This document shows positions 44,491 through 54,199 of a stretch of 64,000 nt of DNA, piece after piece. A model generated the notes under the pieces. That model had not been told where the DNA came from. It worked only from the letters and a program-made list of their open reading frames with translations, and ran no database searches. The position numbers and the translations under genes were made by a program. This DNA comes from Limosilactobacillus balticus. Lineage in GTDB: Bacteria > Bacillota > Bacilli > Lactobacillales > Lactobacillaceae. The stretch covers positions 58,758 through 122,757 of the forward strand of contig NZ_JACIVH010000076.1 in assembly GCF_014145615.1 (NCBI RefSeq). The letters run 5' to 3'. Within the stretch, counting starts at the first letter, position 1, and each line of letters begins with the position of its first letter.

Positions 44491-45462
44491 TTAATCTTCG
44501 TTTACAAACTGACGAGCTAATGAAGCAGCGCCGATAACACCAGCATCATTACCTAATTCAGCTAACTTCAATTGTGTTGAAGTCCGAACGGTTGGAAAGG
44601 CAAATTTTTCAAAGTTTTGCTTTACCCGCTTCAAAAGGAATTCACCAGCTGCGGAAACTCCACCACCGATAACAAGGTATTCAGGGTTTAATGCGTTGCT
44701 TAAGTTGGCAGTTGCTAAGCCAAGGTAGAAGCAAACTTCATCAACAACAGTATTAGCAAGGTAGTCGTTTTCCTTAGCAAGGTCAAAGACAATCTTGGCT
44801 GTAATTTCGTCACCGTTATCGATCATTGCCTTCAAGCGACTGTTGCCTTCATATTCTTCCGCCTTATCTTGAGCGATATGAACAATTCCAGTAGCAGATG
44901 CATATTGTTCAAGACATCCATGGTTTCCACAAGTACAAAGGTATCCATCTGGCTTAACAATCATGTGACCGACTTCACCACCGGCACCAACAACACCGTG
45001 GATAAGCTTACCGTTAGAGATAAGTCCACCACCAACACCAGTACCTAAAGTAATAAATGCAACATCGTCACCTTCATTACCAGCACCCTTCCAACGTTCA
45101 CCAAGTGCGGCAACGTTGGCATCGTTATCAAGAGCAAATTGCATCCCAGTACCTTGTTCAATCTCTTCTTTAACGTTTTGAGTTGTCTTCCAGTTTAAGT
45201 TGTAGGCCCCAATAACAGTTCCCTTTTCACGGTCAATTGTTCCGGGAGTTCCCATTCCGATTCCAATAAATTGGTCTCGAGACATTTTGTATAAATCAAG
45301 GTGGTGATTAATTGAGTTAATGATATCTGGCACAATGTGTGAACCCTCATCCAAAATGTTAGTCCGTAAAGACCACTTTTGTTGAATCTCACCGTTCTCC
45401 GTTAAAATTGCAAACTTGATAGTAGTACCACCAAGGTCAACACCAATTAATTTCTTAGCCAT
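44491..45462 (-). CDS. glcK: ROK-family glucokinase
   Basis: It phosphorylates glucose to glucose 6-phosphate. The 323-residue protein has the ATP motif GVDLGGTTIKFA, the substrate motif GVGGGLISNGKLIHG, the ROK zinc site CTCGNHGCLEQYAS and C-terminal GGGVSAAGEF. It matches YqgR/GlcK of B. subtilis, with YqgQ and the rhomboid protein upstream as there. Confidence 0.94.
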   Translation of the reverse strand: MAKKLIGVDLGGTTIKFAILTENGEIQQKWSLRTNILDEGSHIVPDIINSINHHLDLYKMSRDQFIGIGMGTPGTIDREKGTVIGAYNLNWKTTQNVKEEIEQGTGMQFALDNDANVAALGERWKGAGNEGDDVAFITLGTGVGGGLISNGKLIHGVVGAGGEVGHMIVKPDGYLCTCGNHGCLEQYASATGIVHIAQDKAEEYEGNSRLKAMIDNGDEITAKIVFDLAKENDYLANTVVDEVCFYLGLATANLSNALNPEYLVIGGGVSAAGEFLLKRVKQNFEKFAFPTVRTSTQLKLAELGNDAGVIGAASLARQFVNED

Positions 45463-45486
45463 AATGATTCCTTTCCTGGGTAAGGT

Positions 45487-45726
45487 TTAATACAGTTTAC
45501 CCCTTTTAATTCTCGTTTGTTCTTCACGATGTTCTTTACGTAAAACAATCTTTGCTTTTGTATAAGTTGAATTATCTACAACTCCTGATTGATAGAGGTT
45601 ATCAAGCTCAATGGCCATTAACTCAATATCATACAGTCGCTTACCAACATATACAAATACGTTGAATTCTTTTAATAATTGCTGAACATCGTATAATGTG
45701 CGGTAGTTTCTTGAGGCGATCGCCAT
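45487..45726 (-). CDS. yqgQ: YqgQ family protein (DUF910)
   Basis: The 79-residue protein has the compact helical DUF910 pattern: YRTLYDVQQLLKEFNVFVYVGKR and LYDIELMAIELDNLY. A role in nucleic acid binding has been suggested for the family but is not established. The order rhomboid-yqgQ-glcK is conserved in Firmicutes. The ribosome binding site is weak. Confidence 0.9.
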   Translation of the reverse strand: MAIASRNYRTLYDVQQLLKEFNVFVYVGKRLYDIELMAIELDNLYQSGVVDNSTYTKAKIVLRKEHREEQTRIKRGKLY

Positions 45727-45732
45727 AAATTA

Positions 45733-46392
45733 TCACTTCAATTCTAGAGTCAAAATTACCAAACTTACCGTTAAGACAGCTCCACTTAAAAACCGTTTTA
45801 GGCGGTCAACAGTTCCTAGCATGGGAGCACCAACAATAAATGCAATGAAAAAACCACCAAATAGACCGCCAATGTGTCCTACCAGATCAACTCCTGATAG
45901 AAAAAAATCCATCACAATATTAATAATAACAAATAGCAAAAAAGTACGACTTAAGACGCGAACAACAATGTTACGGTGAAAGCATACACCTAACATTAAA
46001 AACGCACCAAACAAGCCAAAAATAGCAGTACTAGCACCAGCCGAAATTGTCGATGGCATAAAGACAGCACTAGCAAGATTACCAAAAATCGCACTGATGA
46101 AGTATATAACTACCATTCGCCAATGACCGAAAAACTCTTCAATATAACGACCGATATATAAAAGCGTAACGCTATTGACTACTAAGTGTGATAAACCAAC
46201 ATGGAGGAACACAGGTGATACTAAACGCCACCATTCGCCCTCCTTAATTAAGGACGTACTACGAGCCCCCATCTTAAGGAGAGTTACTGTATTAGTTGAG
46301 CCACCTGCATAAACCAACCAGCAATAAACTAATACCTGAAAAACTATTAAGGTAAGCGTCACGGGCGCTAATCTTAGTCCCTGTGTCCGCAT
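45733..46392 (-). CDS. Rhomboid family intramembrane serine protease
   Basis: This 219-residue protein has six or seven membrane helices and the rhomboid catalytic pieces: HLVVNSVTLLYIG, the serine motif GASTAIFGL and the catalytic His in HIGGLFGGF. Rhomboids cleave membrane-spanning substrates. It matches YqgP/GluP but lacks the large N-terminal soluble domain and the C-terminal TPR region of the Bacillus protein. Confidence 0.93.
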   Translation of the reverse strand: MRTQGLRLAPVTLTLIVFQVLVYCWLVYAGGSTNTVTLLKMGARSTSLIKEGEWWRLVSPVFLHVGLSHLVVNSVTLLYIGRYIEEFFGHWRMVVIYFISAIFGNLASAVFMPSTISAGASTAIFGLFGAFLMLGVCFHRNIVVRVLSRTFLLFVIINIVMDFFLSGVDLVGHIGGLFGGFFIAFIVGAPMLGTVDRLKRFLSGAVLTVSLVILTLELK

Positions 46393-46395
46393 CTT

Positions 46396-46950
46396 TTATA
46401 TCTCCGGTAAATACAACACTTTATCTATCCGCTGATCGAATTCTTCTGGTTCCCATTCGTTATCTTCAGCCAGTTGTGTCGTCAATGCCATTGAAATTTT
46501 AGGACCCTTATATTTTTTTAGGTAACGATCATAATAACCGCCACCAAAGCCCAATCTATTACCAGATGCGGTAAAGGCTACTCCAGGAACAACCATCAAA
46601 TCAATCTCATCTGGAGAATAAACTTTGCCATCATGTGGTTCCAAGACACCAAAAGACGACTCATCGAAATCAGTATCCTCATTTAATTCAACAAATTCCA
46701 TTTTCCGATGTGGCAACGTCCGTGGAACAACAATCTGTTGGCCCTTATGACGCGCATGAAGGATAATAGGTGCAGTATCAATTTCAAAAGATTGACTTAA
46801 AGTAACAGCAATTGTCTTAGCTCCTGTCCATTCGGGTTGATCATATAGCAAAGATGCTAATTTTCTCTCTTCGTAAAGACGGGTGTTTAAATCTAATTGT
46901 TGAAGGCGCGCAATATATGCTTGTCGTAACTCTTTCTTTGAATAAGCCAT
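46396..46950 (-). CDS. 5-formyltetrahydrofolate cyclo-ligase
   Basis: It converts 5-formyl-THF to 5,10-methenyl-THF with ATP. The 184-residue protein starts with SKKELRQAYIARLQ and has VPRTLPHRKMEFVEL, the VVPGVAFTASGNRLGFGGGYYDRYL signature in shortened quotation (VPGVAF, GFGGGYYDRYL) and a C-terminal DKVLYLP. It is the first gene of the operon and corresponds to YqgN. Confidence 0.95.
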   Translation of the reverse strand: MAYSKKELRQAYIARLQQLDLNTRLYEERKLASLLYDQPEWTGAKTIAVTLSQSFEIDTAPIILHARHKGQQIVVPRTLPHRKMEFVELNEDTDFDESSFGVLEPHDGKVYSPDEIDLMVVPGVAFTASGNRLGFGGGYYDRYLKKYKGPKISMALTTQLAEDNEWEPEEFDQRIDKVLYLPEI

Positions 46951-47051
46951 TATGTTATGACCGCTCCTTTATAGTGAAGTAACAAACGGTATCAAATTTT
47001 ATTATCACCGCTTGAGGGAATTTATGCAAGCGTTTTTTTATAAAAATAAAT

Positions 47052-47076
47052 AAAAAGAGCCGGTCTCCCAGCTCCC
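47052..47076 (-). terminator. Terminator after rpmG
   Basis: On the minus strand GAGCTGG and CCGGCTC pair around a GAGA tetraloop, followed by TTTTTATTT. Confidence 0.8.
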
Positions 47077-47087
47077 TTATATGGTCA

Positions 47088-47237
47088 TTACTTAGTTTCC
47101 CGATGTAATGTAACCTTTTGTTCCCGTGGACAGTACTTGTTTAATTCAAGACGATCTGGGTTATGACGACGGTTCTTGCTAGTTAAGTAAGTCCGTTCGT
47201 GGCATGAAGTACATTCAAGTGTAATGTTGACACGCAT
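47088..47237 (-). CDS. rpmG: 50S ribosomal protein L33
   Basis: The 49-residue protein begins [19 protein letters not shown] and ends with KVTLHRETK. It keeps the first CxxC pair and one later Cys (KYCPREQ), but the fourth zinc ligand is Glu, so it is between the zinc-binding and zinc-free types. GGAGG lies upstream of the ATG at 47235-47237. Most species here have a second L33 gene. Confidence 0.95.
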   Translation of the reverse strand: MRVNITLECTSCHERTYLTSKNRRHNPDRLELNKYCPREQKVTLHRETK

Positions 47238-47375
47238 TATTTTGACCTCCAAACTATTTCTTTTATTTAACGTGGTTATTTATCGTAACCCTAACTTGTA
47301 CAACTATATCATTTATTTTTCTATTTGGCTAGTAATTTATCAAAGTTTGTTAAGGAAATTTCCTTGACAGTTTAA

Positions 47376-49454
47376 TTAATCACCAAAACCCTTTGAACTC
47401 TGAACAGTCTTCCAATATGCTTCAAAAATTTGTTTTGCCATTGTAAGGTTAGCACCACCATCAGAATTTGAAGCTCCTGGAATAGCCAAGGCAACTACAA
47501 CTTGTGGATTATCAGATGGAGCAAATCCCGCAAAACTTAAAGTAGTTGTTGAGTGCGACTTGTAGTAGGTTTCAGCTGTCCCCGTCTTTCCAGATACCGA
47601 TGGCTTAACAGATGCCAATGCTTTACCAGTAACATAACGGTTAGAACCATGGACCACTTGGTAAAGCCCTTGCTTAACAACATCAAAGTCAGCTTTAGAA
47701 GCAGGAATGGTCAATTGAACTTGTGGTTTAGTTGTATATTCGACAGCCCCAAGTTGACCATTAGATTTTGTACCACGGATTTCTTTAACAATGTATGGGC
47801 GCATCCGGTTACCACCGTTAGCAATCGTCGACATATATTGAGCAAGTTGAATCAAAGTATAACCATCATAGTTACCGTATGACAAGTCAAGGGCAGAACC
47901 GATATGTTTTTGGTCAGCAGGTCCGGTATAACCGCTTGTTTCACCAGGTAAGTCGATTCCAGTTTTAACCCCTAGTCCAAACATGTTGAAGTAACCCCGC
48001 GCTTTAGCAAAAATGCTTGGTTTCATCGTAATTTGCGCATTAGGTGTATATTTCATTCCTGCTTCTTTCATGAGTAGTTGCATCATGTAAGAGTTGGAAG
48101 AAACTTCGAGCGCCGTTGCTGCATTAATTGCCATATTGGCTGAGCCACCATGGTTAAACCATGATCCCTTAGATGAAGTTCCAGCAAGCTTAATTGGCAT
48201 ATCGGTTAAGGTATTATTTGTTGGCGTAATTACACCATCCATTAATGCCCCCATGACCATTGCCGGCTTTACAACAGACCCCATCGTAATCGGGTGGTTA
48301 ATAGCCCCAATTTCATCTGGGGTTTCTTTACCGGTTTCTGGATCACGATCAATTCCGGCCATCGCATAGATTGCACCAGTATTAGGGTTCATAACAACTG
48401 CGTACACTCCCGTCGAGTATTGATTTCCGGCAGCGGAGTAATTATTTTTTAGAATTGATTGAACTTTCTTTTGAAACTTAGCATTAATCGTTAAAACTAA
48501 ATTATCACCCTTCTTACCAGGGTACTTAGTCTTTTCTTTAGTTACATCATTTCCGTTAGTAGTAACTTCAGTTTGTGACTTCGAACCGGCTAAAGTTGAT
48601 TGGAACTGCTTTTCAAGATAACTTTGTCCAACGCTATCGTTCCGAGAATATCCTTGAGCAAGTAATGAGTTAACTTCATCACTTGGTAAACCAGTAGTTG
48701 AGACAGTTCCTGTTAACGATTGAATATCTGTACCTTGTGGGTAATTACGAGTCCAAGATGTTCCGATCTTTACCCCTGGCATTTCATTCAGGTGTTCACC
48801 CACTGCTGCAAGCTCTTTAGCACTAACACCCGTTTCTTTAATATAAGTCGTCGAAAGGGAATATGCTCCACTCATTGCCGCATAGATTCGGGCATTATTT
48901 TTTTGCTGATCCGTAAGCTCCCACGAATCAGGATGTTTGCTCAGATATTCAAGAGCTTTGTCATATTTAGTATCTTCAGAATCTGCATCTGAAGTCTTGA
49001 CATGTTTCAAAACACTCTTAAGTCGCTCTTTATCAGCCAAGTAATAATCTTCTTCATTTCGATCAGTTAAACGCGAATTCTTGTTAGAAACAGAAACATA
49101 TTTCCCTAAACGATTAGCAATCTGGTAAAGCTGATCAGTAGTTACATTGGCTCCTTTAGTATAGGTAATGGCTTGATGAGTTTGATTACCAACAAGGACA
49201 TTTCCTTGCGAATCATAAATCATCCCCCGTTGTACATTATTCGTCTGCGTTGTCGTATCTGATCGCTTTACTTCCGCTTTAAATGATGTTCCTTGCAGAA
49301 CTTGAAGGTAAAACAGTCGAATAGTTAACGCTAATAGCAAAATACCAACAATCCATAATAGCATGTTCAGCCGGAATGGAATAATCGACTGCGCATTTTG
49401 ACGCTTTTTGGTACGTGAACCAAATAAGTTCATTATTCGATCAAAGAATTTCAC
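47376..49454 (-). CDS. Class B penicillin-binding protein (transpeptidase, PBP2b-like)
   Basis: This monofunctional transpeptidase crosslinks peptidoglycan for elongation or septation. Numbered from the upstream ATG (699 residues), it has a cytoplasmic start, one membrane helix (about 36-58), the PBP dimerisation domain and a transpeptidase domain with SVVK (400-403), SSN (459-461) and KTGTAE (about 635). No PASTA domains follow. An ATG at 49475 lacks a ribosome binding site; GTG 49452-49454 has AAGGAG upstream at 12 bases, so I use it, with doubt. Confidence 0.93.
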   Translation of the reverse strand: MKFFDRIMNLFGSRTKKRQNAQSIIPFRLNMLLWIVGILLLALTIRLFYLQVLQGTSFKAEVKRSDTTTQTNNVQRGMIYDSQGNVLVGNQTHQAITYTKGANVTTDQLYQIANRLGKYVSVSNKNSRLTDRNEEDYYLADKERLKSVLKHVKTSDADSEDTKYDKALEYLSKHPDSWELTDQQKNNARIYAAMSGAYSLSTTYIKETGVSAKELAAVGEHLNEMPGVKIGTSWTRNYPQGTDIQSLTGTVSTTGLPSDEVNSLLAQGYSRNDSVGQSYLEKQFQSTLAGSKSQTEVTTNGNDVTKEKTKYPGKKGDNLVLTINAKFQKKVQSILKNNYSAAGNQYSTGVYAVVMNPNTGAIYAMAGIDRDPETGKETPDEIGAINHPITMGSVVKPAMVMGALMDGVITPTNNTLTDMPIKLAGTSSKGSWFNHGGSANMAINAATALEVSSNSYMMQLLMKEAGMKYTPNAQITMKPSIFAKARGYFNMFGLGVKTGIDLPGETSGYTGPADQKHIGSALDLSYGNYDGYTLIQLAQYMSTIANGGNRMRPYIVKEIRGTKSNGQLGAVEYTTKPQVQLTIPASKADFDVVKQGLYQVVHGSNRYVTGKALASVKPSVSGKTGTAETYYKSHSTTTLSFAGFAPSDNPQVVVALAIPGASNSDGGANLTMAKQIFEAYWKTVQSSKGFGD

Positions 49455-49684
49455 AGTTTTATAATTCTCCTTCATCGTAGTGAATCTATTTTAACAAAAA
49501 ATACCTGCTTTAACAGATAGTTACCACTACTAACGTGAAAATAATACTCTTTATTTTATAAGAAATGAAGAATTTATTCCAATGATTTAATGAAATTTAA
49601 TGAACAATAGTAATGAATATCATTTTAAAAAAGGATATGATAATGTGGATGTGTCTATTTAATTGAGAGAAGGAGAATTTTGCT

Positions 49685-52300
49685 GTGTTTTTATATCAAC
49701 ATCATCGTTTATATCGACACAAAATTTTGATTGCAAGTTTCCTGTTACCAGTTATTTTGATGGCTTGCTATTTTGCGTACCGTCAAATGACCCCCTTTGG
49801 TAAAAGCAGCTTATTAACCGTTGATCTCGGTCAACAATATGTCGATTTTTTCAGTTACCTTAGAAATACTATTCTCCACCATCCTAGCAGTTTCTTTTAT
49901 TCGTTTAGCAAAGGGCTGGGTGGCGAAATGTTTGGGACTAATGCATATTATTTGCTAAGTCCATTAAACTTAATTTTATTATTTTTCCCCGCCCAGCACC
50001 TCGCAACTGGAATAACCATCGTTACGCTTGTCCGCTATGGCCTAGCAGGATTGAGTTTTGCCTGGTTGATGCAAAAAACTGAGCTACAACAGGGGTGGCG
50101 AATTTTAGCATTCAGTACCGTCTACTCAATGAACGGCTGGATGATTGCCAACCAATTGAACATGATTTGGCAAGACGCCTTAATCCTTTTGCCATTAATT
50201 ATTTGGGGACTTCTCAAACTTATCTATCAAAATCGTGTTGGAACTTACATCTCTTGGCTAGCCGTAATGTTGATTGATAATTATTACATGGGCTGGATGA
50301 TTGCCATCTTTACTTTCCTATTTCTCCTCTGGCAAACACCAGCGTTGGCGTCATGGCGACAACGGGGAGTAATTTTTCTCCGATATCTCGGCAGTTCGCT
50401 GCTTGCGGCGGGCATTTCAGCAGTCATTTTATTGCCAACTTTCTATGCCTTAATGCAAAGCAAGGGAACGTATACTGAAACCAAGATTCACAGCCGTTTT
50501 GAGTACTTTGCGCCTAAAATGCTTGGAAAGCTTGTTCCTGGATCATTTAATTTTAATCAAATGCCAAGTGGTCAGCCCAATATTTATATTGGAATGCTAT
50601 TAATGCTCGGCGCTTGTCTCTACTTTTTCAATAATCGCTTTGACCTTCGTCGTCGTTTGATTGGGGCAGCCATTTCAATTTTCTTTATTTTCTCATTCTG
50701 TTACGAGCCATTGGATCTTTTATGGCATGCCGGACAGTTTCCAGTTTGGTACCCTTATCGTTTTTCGTACCTCTTTTCCTTCTGGTGCATCTATCTTGCT
50801 GCTAAAGTACTTCAACCTGATTTCAAAATAAAAAAGCGCAGTGCAATTATCCTGACGCTACTTATTATCGCAATTTATTGGTATGTTGGTACGCTTAACT
50901 TATCGTATATTAATAGCAATCAACGAAATATTGGCTTATGCTTTGCGCTGATCGCTGTTAGCTGTCTTTGTATTCCCCGAACAAATTCACCGCGCTTATA
51001 CGATGCGCTACTTGTTCTCCTTGCCGTCTGTGATATTTCCATGAGTGGGTACACGGCGCTTAATAAGATCTCTTATGTTTCACAACCGGAATTTGGCAAC
51101 TACACTATTGCTCTTGATAAAAGTGTTGAAAAATTAAAGAAGCATGACCCGGGTTTCTACCGCGTTGCAAAAACTTTCATGAGAACGAAGGATGATCCCT
51201 TCCAAGCAGACTTCAATTCTGGTGACCATTTTGGTTCGACCTTAGAGCCGCCAATCCCAGCCTTTATGGGCGCAATTGGGCAGCCAGATGGGGATGGTTT
51301 TGTTACTTATACTAATGGAACCCAAGTGAGCGATGCGCTTCTTGGTTACAAATATACTATGAATGCTCGAAATACCTCAGCCGGACAAGCATTACCCCTA
51401 TCCGGCTTTCGTCCCGATTGGTATAGTTATCCATTAGTAGGAGCAACTTCTGCAGTTAGTCTTCGGGAAAATTCACATGCCCTTCCAATTGCCTTTGGAG
51501 TTAATGCCGCCATCCTCCACCTTCAACGCACTACAATGGATCCGTTAAATTATCAGTCACAGATTTTCCAAACACTTGCCGGACGCCCAACATTTCATTC
51601 ATTATTTGCCGTTCAAAACTTTAATTCCGTCAAATTCAATAATGTTCAAAGTGCTAAGCAAATTACTGGCACAATTTTTAGGAAGCAGAACTTGCTTAAA
51701 CCTGCCTCCGTTCAGTTAGAATTTATTCCGCCAACTAATGACTCTTACTACTTAACACTCGGACCAAATGTTGAGGACAATGCTACAATTACGATGAATA
51801 ATAAGAAGTTCACCCAATATGATACTTTCCGTAATACAGTGGTGATCAACGTTGCCCATGACCAAAAAGGACAAAAAATCATCGTTAATTTGCAACTAAA
51901 GAAGGCGACGCTGTGGATGCAAAATGTTAGTATCTATCAATTAAAGCAACGACCATTCATGGCAAGTTTAAAGACTCTTCAAGCCTCACCATTAAAGATT
52001 AGTTCATACCGTAGTAATCGGATAGTTGGAACAGTCAATCTCCAGCGTAATCAGCGAGTATTGATGACCACTATTCCTGCTGCTAAAGGCTGGCATGTTA
52101 AGGTAGATGGTAAGTCTACTACTCCCCAGACCGTACTTAATACGTTTATGGCTATCCCAATGAGTCCCGGAAAGCATCGGGTTGAATTTTATTACCGACC
52201 ACCATTCCTCATTCTTGGACTTATAATTACAGTTCTAAGTCTCGGCTTAACTGGGTGGTGGGTTAAGAAAGAACACCAAATAAAGACAATGTTTGATTAG
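49685..52300 (+). CDS. YfhO family membrane protein (glycosyltransferase-like)
   Basis: The 871-residue protein has about 12 to 13 membrane helices in its first 450 residues, a large extracellular beta-rich region, and a last membrane helix near the C terminus. Early loop features (LTVDLGQQYVDFF, SKGLGGEMFGTNAYY) match YfhO proteins, GT-C-like enzymes linked to glycosylation of lipoteichoic acid. The start is GTG 49685 with AGAAGGAG upstream. It is divergent from the PBP gene; the 49476-49684 gap holds both promoters. Confidence 0.88.
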   Translation: MFLYQHHRLYRHKILIASFLLPVILMACYFAYRQMTPFGKSSLLTVDLGQQYVDFFSYLRNTILHHPSSFFYSFSKGLGGEMFGTNAYYLLSPLNLILLFFPAQHLATGITIVTLVRYGLAGLSFAWLMQKTELQQGWRILAFSTVYSMNGWMIANQLNMIWQDALILLPLIIWGLLKLIYQNRVGTYISWLAVMLIDNYYMGWMIAIFTFLFLLWQTPALASWRQRGVIFLRYLGSSLLAAGISAVILLPTFYALMQSKGTYTETKIHSRFEYFAPKMLGKLVPGSFNFNQMPSGQPNIYIGMLLMLGACLYFFNNRFDLRRRLIGAAISIFFIFSFCYEPLDLLWHAGQFPVWYPYRFSYLFSFWCIYLAAKVLQPDFKIKKRSAIILTLLIIAIYWYVGTLNLSYINSNQRNIGLCFALIAVSCLCIPRTNSPRLYDALLVLLAVCDISMSGYTALNKISYVSQPEFGNYTIALDKSVEKLKKHDPGFYRVAKTFMRTKDDPFQADFNSGDHFGSTLEPPIPAFMGAIGQPDGDGFVTYTNGTQVSDALLGYKYTMNARNTSAGQALPLSGFRPDWYSYPLVGATSAVSLRENSHALPIAFGVNAAILHLQRTTMDPLNYQSQIFQTLAGRPTFHSLFAVQNFNSVKFNNVQSAKQITGTIFRKQNLLKPASVQLEFIPPTNDSYYLTLGPNVEDNATITMNNKKFTQYDTFRNTVVINVAHDQKGQKIIVNLQLKKATLWMQNVSIYQLKQRPFMASLKTLQASPLKISSYRSNRIVGTVNLQRNQRVLMTTIPAAKGWHVKVDGKSTTPQTVLNTFMAIPMSPGKHRVEFYYRPPFLILGLIITVLSLGLTGWWVKKEHQIKTMFD

Positions 52301-52304
52301 CAAT

Positions 52305-52355
52305 AAAGCTCTTTAGCATACTATCATTGGATAGTGCATGCTAAAGAGCTTTTTC
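52305..52355. terminator. Terminator between yfhO and the HesB-like gene
   Basis: AAAGCTCTTTAGCAT and ATGCTAAAGAGCTTT form a 15-base perfect stem with an inner hairpin, followed by TT. It serves two convergent genes. Confidence 0.85.
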
Positions 52356-52368
52356 ACTATATAAAAAA

Positions 52369-52758
52369 TTAATGCTGCGATGCTCCAGTAGAGGCATCAG
52401 CCTTATTATCGGAATGATCATCAGCGTCATTAACAAATCCAGCTACGTCAGGTATATCGCCATCTTCATGTTGAAAATGAAATACTGGTCCATCTGCTTG
52501 CGAATCATAGTCAACAGTAGTGATAAGGTCCTTAAAAAACCATTCATCTAGTGAATCAATGTGGTAATTAATACCATCCTTTTTTACCTCTAAAATCGGC
52601 TCAACTGGTTTATCTTCACGAGTAAATCCTTGTGAAAAGCCATGATGGACTTCAGTTTGGCCATAAGTTTTACCGTAAAACTTTATTCCATTCCCTGGTT
52701 TTAGTCCCATTTCGTCACGAAACCATTGACTGGCAGCATCAGAAATAATCAATTTCAT
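52369..52758 (-). CDS. HesB/YneR-like protein
   Basis: The 129-residue protein has the HesB-like fold pattern of the YneR group (MKLIISDAASQWFRDEMGL, then GIKFYGKTYGQTEVHHGFSQGF). It has no cysteine, so it cannot hold an Fe-S cluster as IscA-type scaffolds do. The last 30 residues are acidic and low-complexity. The role is unknown. Confidence 0.8.
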   Translation of the reverse strand: MKLIISDAASQWFRDEMGLKPGNGIKFYGKTYGQTEVHHGFSQGFTREDKPVEPILEVKKDGINYHIDSLDEWFFKDLITTVDYDSQADGPVFHFQHEDGDIPDVAGFVNDADDHSDNKADASTGASQH

Positions 52759-52835
52759 TTTTCTTCCCTCCTACGTTTGTTGACATCGCTTTCATACACT
52801 TTACTATAGCATAGGAGAAAGATAATACCAATAAG

Positions 52836-52886
52836 AAAAGCGAGATTGAGGAATTCACCACATTCCTCGACCTCGCTTTTCTTATT
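52836..52886 (-). terminator. Terminator after greA
   Basis: AAAAGCGAGATTGAGGAAT pairs with ATTCCTCGACCTCGCTTTT, with a T-rich end on the minus strand. Confidence 0.8.
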
Positions 52887-52890
52887 TTAA

Positions 52891-53367
52891 TTAATCAACC
52901 TTGACAATCTTTAGCTTGATTGTCCCATTAGGAACTTCAACTTCAACTACTTCGCCAACTTTGTGACCAAGTAATCCTTTTGCCATTGGAGATTCATTAG
53001 AAATCTTACCGTTAAATGGATCAGATTCTGATTCACCGACAATTTGGTATTCTTCTGGTTCTTCATCTGGCAATTCTTGAATAGTAATTGTCCGCCCCAT
53101 AGATACTTCATCCTTATCAACATCTTCATTATCGATAATTTCAGCATATTGAAGCATATTTTCAATTTGAGCAATTCGACTTTCAACCATTGCTTGTTCA
53201 TCTTTTGCTGATTCATATTCTGAATTTTCAGATAAATCACCATAACTACGAGCAATCTTTATCCGCTTAATAACTTCTGGTCGACGCTTCAAGCGGTATT
53301 CTTCAAGTTCATCTTCAAGCTTTTTCTTCCCTTCAAGGGTCATTGGAAAAGTTTTTTCTTCAGCCAT
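52891..53367 (-). CDS. greA: Transcription elongation factor GreA
   Basis: GreA rescues stalled RNA polymerase by stimulating transcript cleavage. The 158-residue protein has an N-terminal coiled coil with the acidic tip ([18 protein letters not shown]) and a C-terminal FKBP-like domain ending [14 protein letters not shown]. The start at ATG 53365-53367 has GAGGAGTG upstream; an ATG three codons earlier lies too near it. Confidence 0.97.
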   Translation of the reverse strand: MAEEKTFPMTLEGKKKLEDELEEYRLKRRPEVIKRIKIARSYGDLSENSEYESAKDEQAMVESRIAQIENMLQYAEIIDNEDVDKDEVSMGRTITIQELPDEEPEEYQIVGESESDPFNGKISNESPMAKGLLGHKVGEVVEVEVPNGTIKLKIVKVD

Positions 53368-53430
53368 TATAAACACTCCTCATAATTTATCCAGTGCAAC
53401 ATTACCATTTCTACTTCAGCTTGTAAATAC

Positions 53431-54087
53431 CTATCGCAATTCGGTGTGTCCACGTTTTACTAAAATATCGCGGATTTTTGTCGATAATAGGTCGATTGCA
53501 ACTTGGTTTTCGCCACCTTCTGGCACAATAATGTCAGCATAGCGTTTAGTTGGTTCAACAAATTGATGGTACATTGGTTTTACCGTAGCCAGGTACTGAG
53601 TAATAATTGAATCAAGGGACCGTCCACGCTCTACCATATCACGTTGAATTCGACGAATAATCCGAATATCATCATCTGTATCAACATAAACTTTAATATC
53701 CATTAAATCCCGTAAACGTTCATCATCAAGAATTAAGATTCCTTCTAAAATAATGACATCAGTCGGTTCTACATGAACGGTTTTGTCAGAACGCGTATAT
53801 TGTGTATAGTCGTACACCGGCATCTCAATAGCCTTATTACTCCGCAAATCCGTTAACTGTTTAATCAAAAAATCTGTATCAAATGCAAGCGGATGATCAT
53901 AATTTACTGCTTTACGTTCATCCATTGTCATATCTGACTGATCATTATAGTAAGTATCTTGGTTAATAATCTGGATCGCTTGCCCATGCAATTGGTCATA
54001 GATTTTATTACTTACCGTTGTCTTTCCACTACCGGAACCACCTGTAACACCAATAACTACTGGACGCTTATTCTGTTGAATACTCAT
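53431..54087 (-). CDS. udk: Uridine kinase
   Basis: It phosphorylates uridine and cytidine in pyrimidine salvage. The 218-residue protein has the P-loop GGSGSGKTT (about 14-22), NQDTYY, the YDHPLAFD substrate segment and R-rich [16 protein letters not shown] 22-codon upstream extension of the frame lacks a good start signal; ATG 54085-54087 has GGGAGAC upstream. greA-udk is a frequent Firmicutes pair. Confidence 0.96.
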   Translation of the reverse strand: MSIQQNKRPVVIGVTGGSGSGKTTVSNKIYDQLHGQAIQIINQDTYYNDQSDMTMDERKAVNYDHPLAFDTDFLIKQLTDLRSNKAIEMPVYDYTQYTRSDKTVHVEPTDVIILEGILILDDERLRDLMDIKVYVDTDDDIRIIRRIQRDMVERGRSLDSIITQYLATVKPMYHQFVEPTKRYADIIVPEGGENQVAIDLLSTKIRDILVKRGHTELR

Positions 54088-54199
54088 CAATTTGTCTCCC
54101 TCATTAAACTTTCTAATCTGAAATAGTATATAGCACTCTTTTGTGATGCGCAAGATAATTACTAATTTAAATTATTAAAGGCGAGGTAAAAAGTGAATA

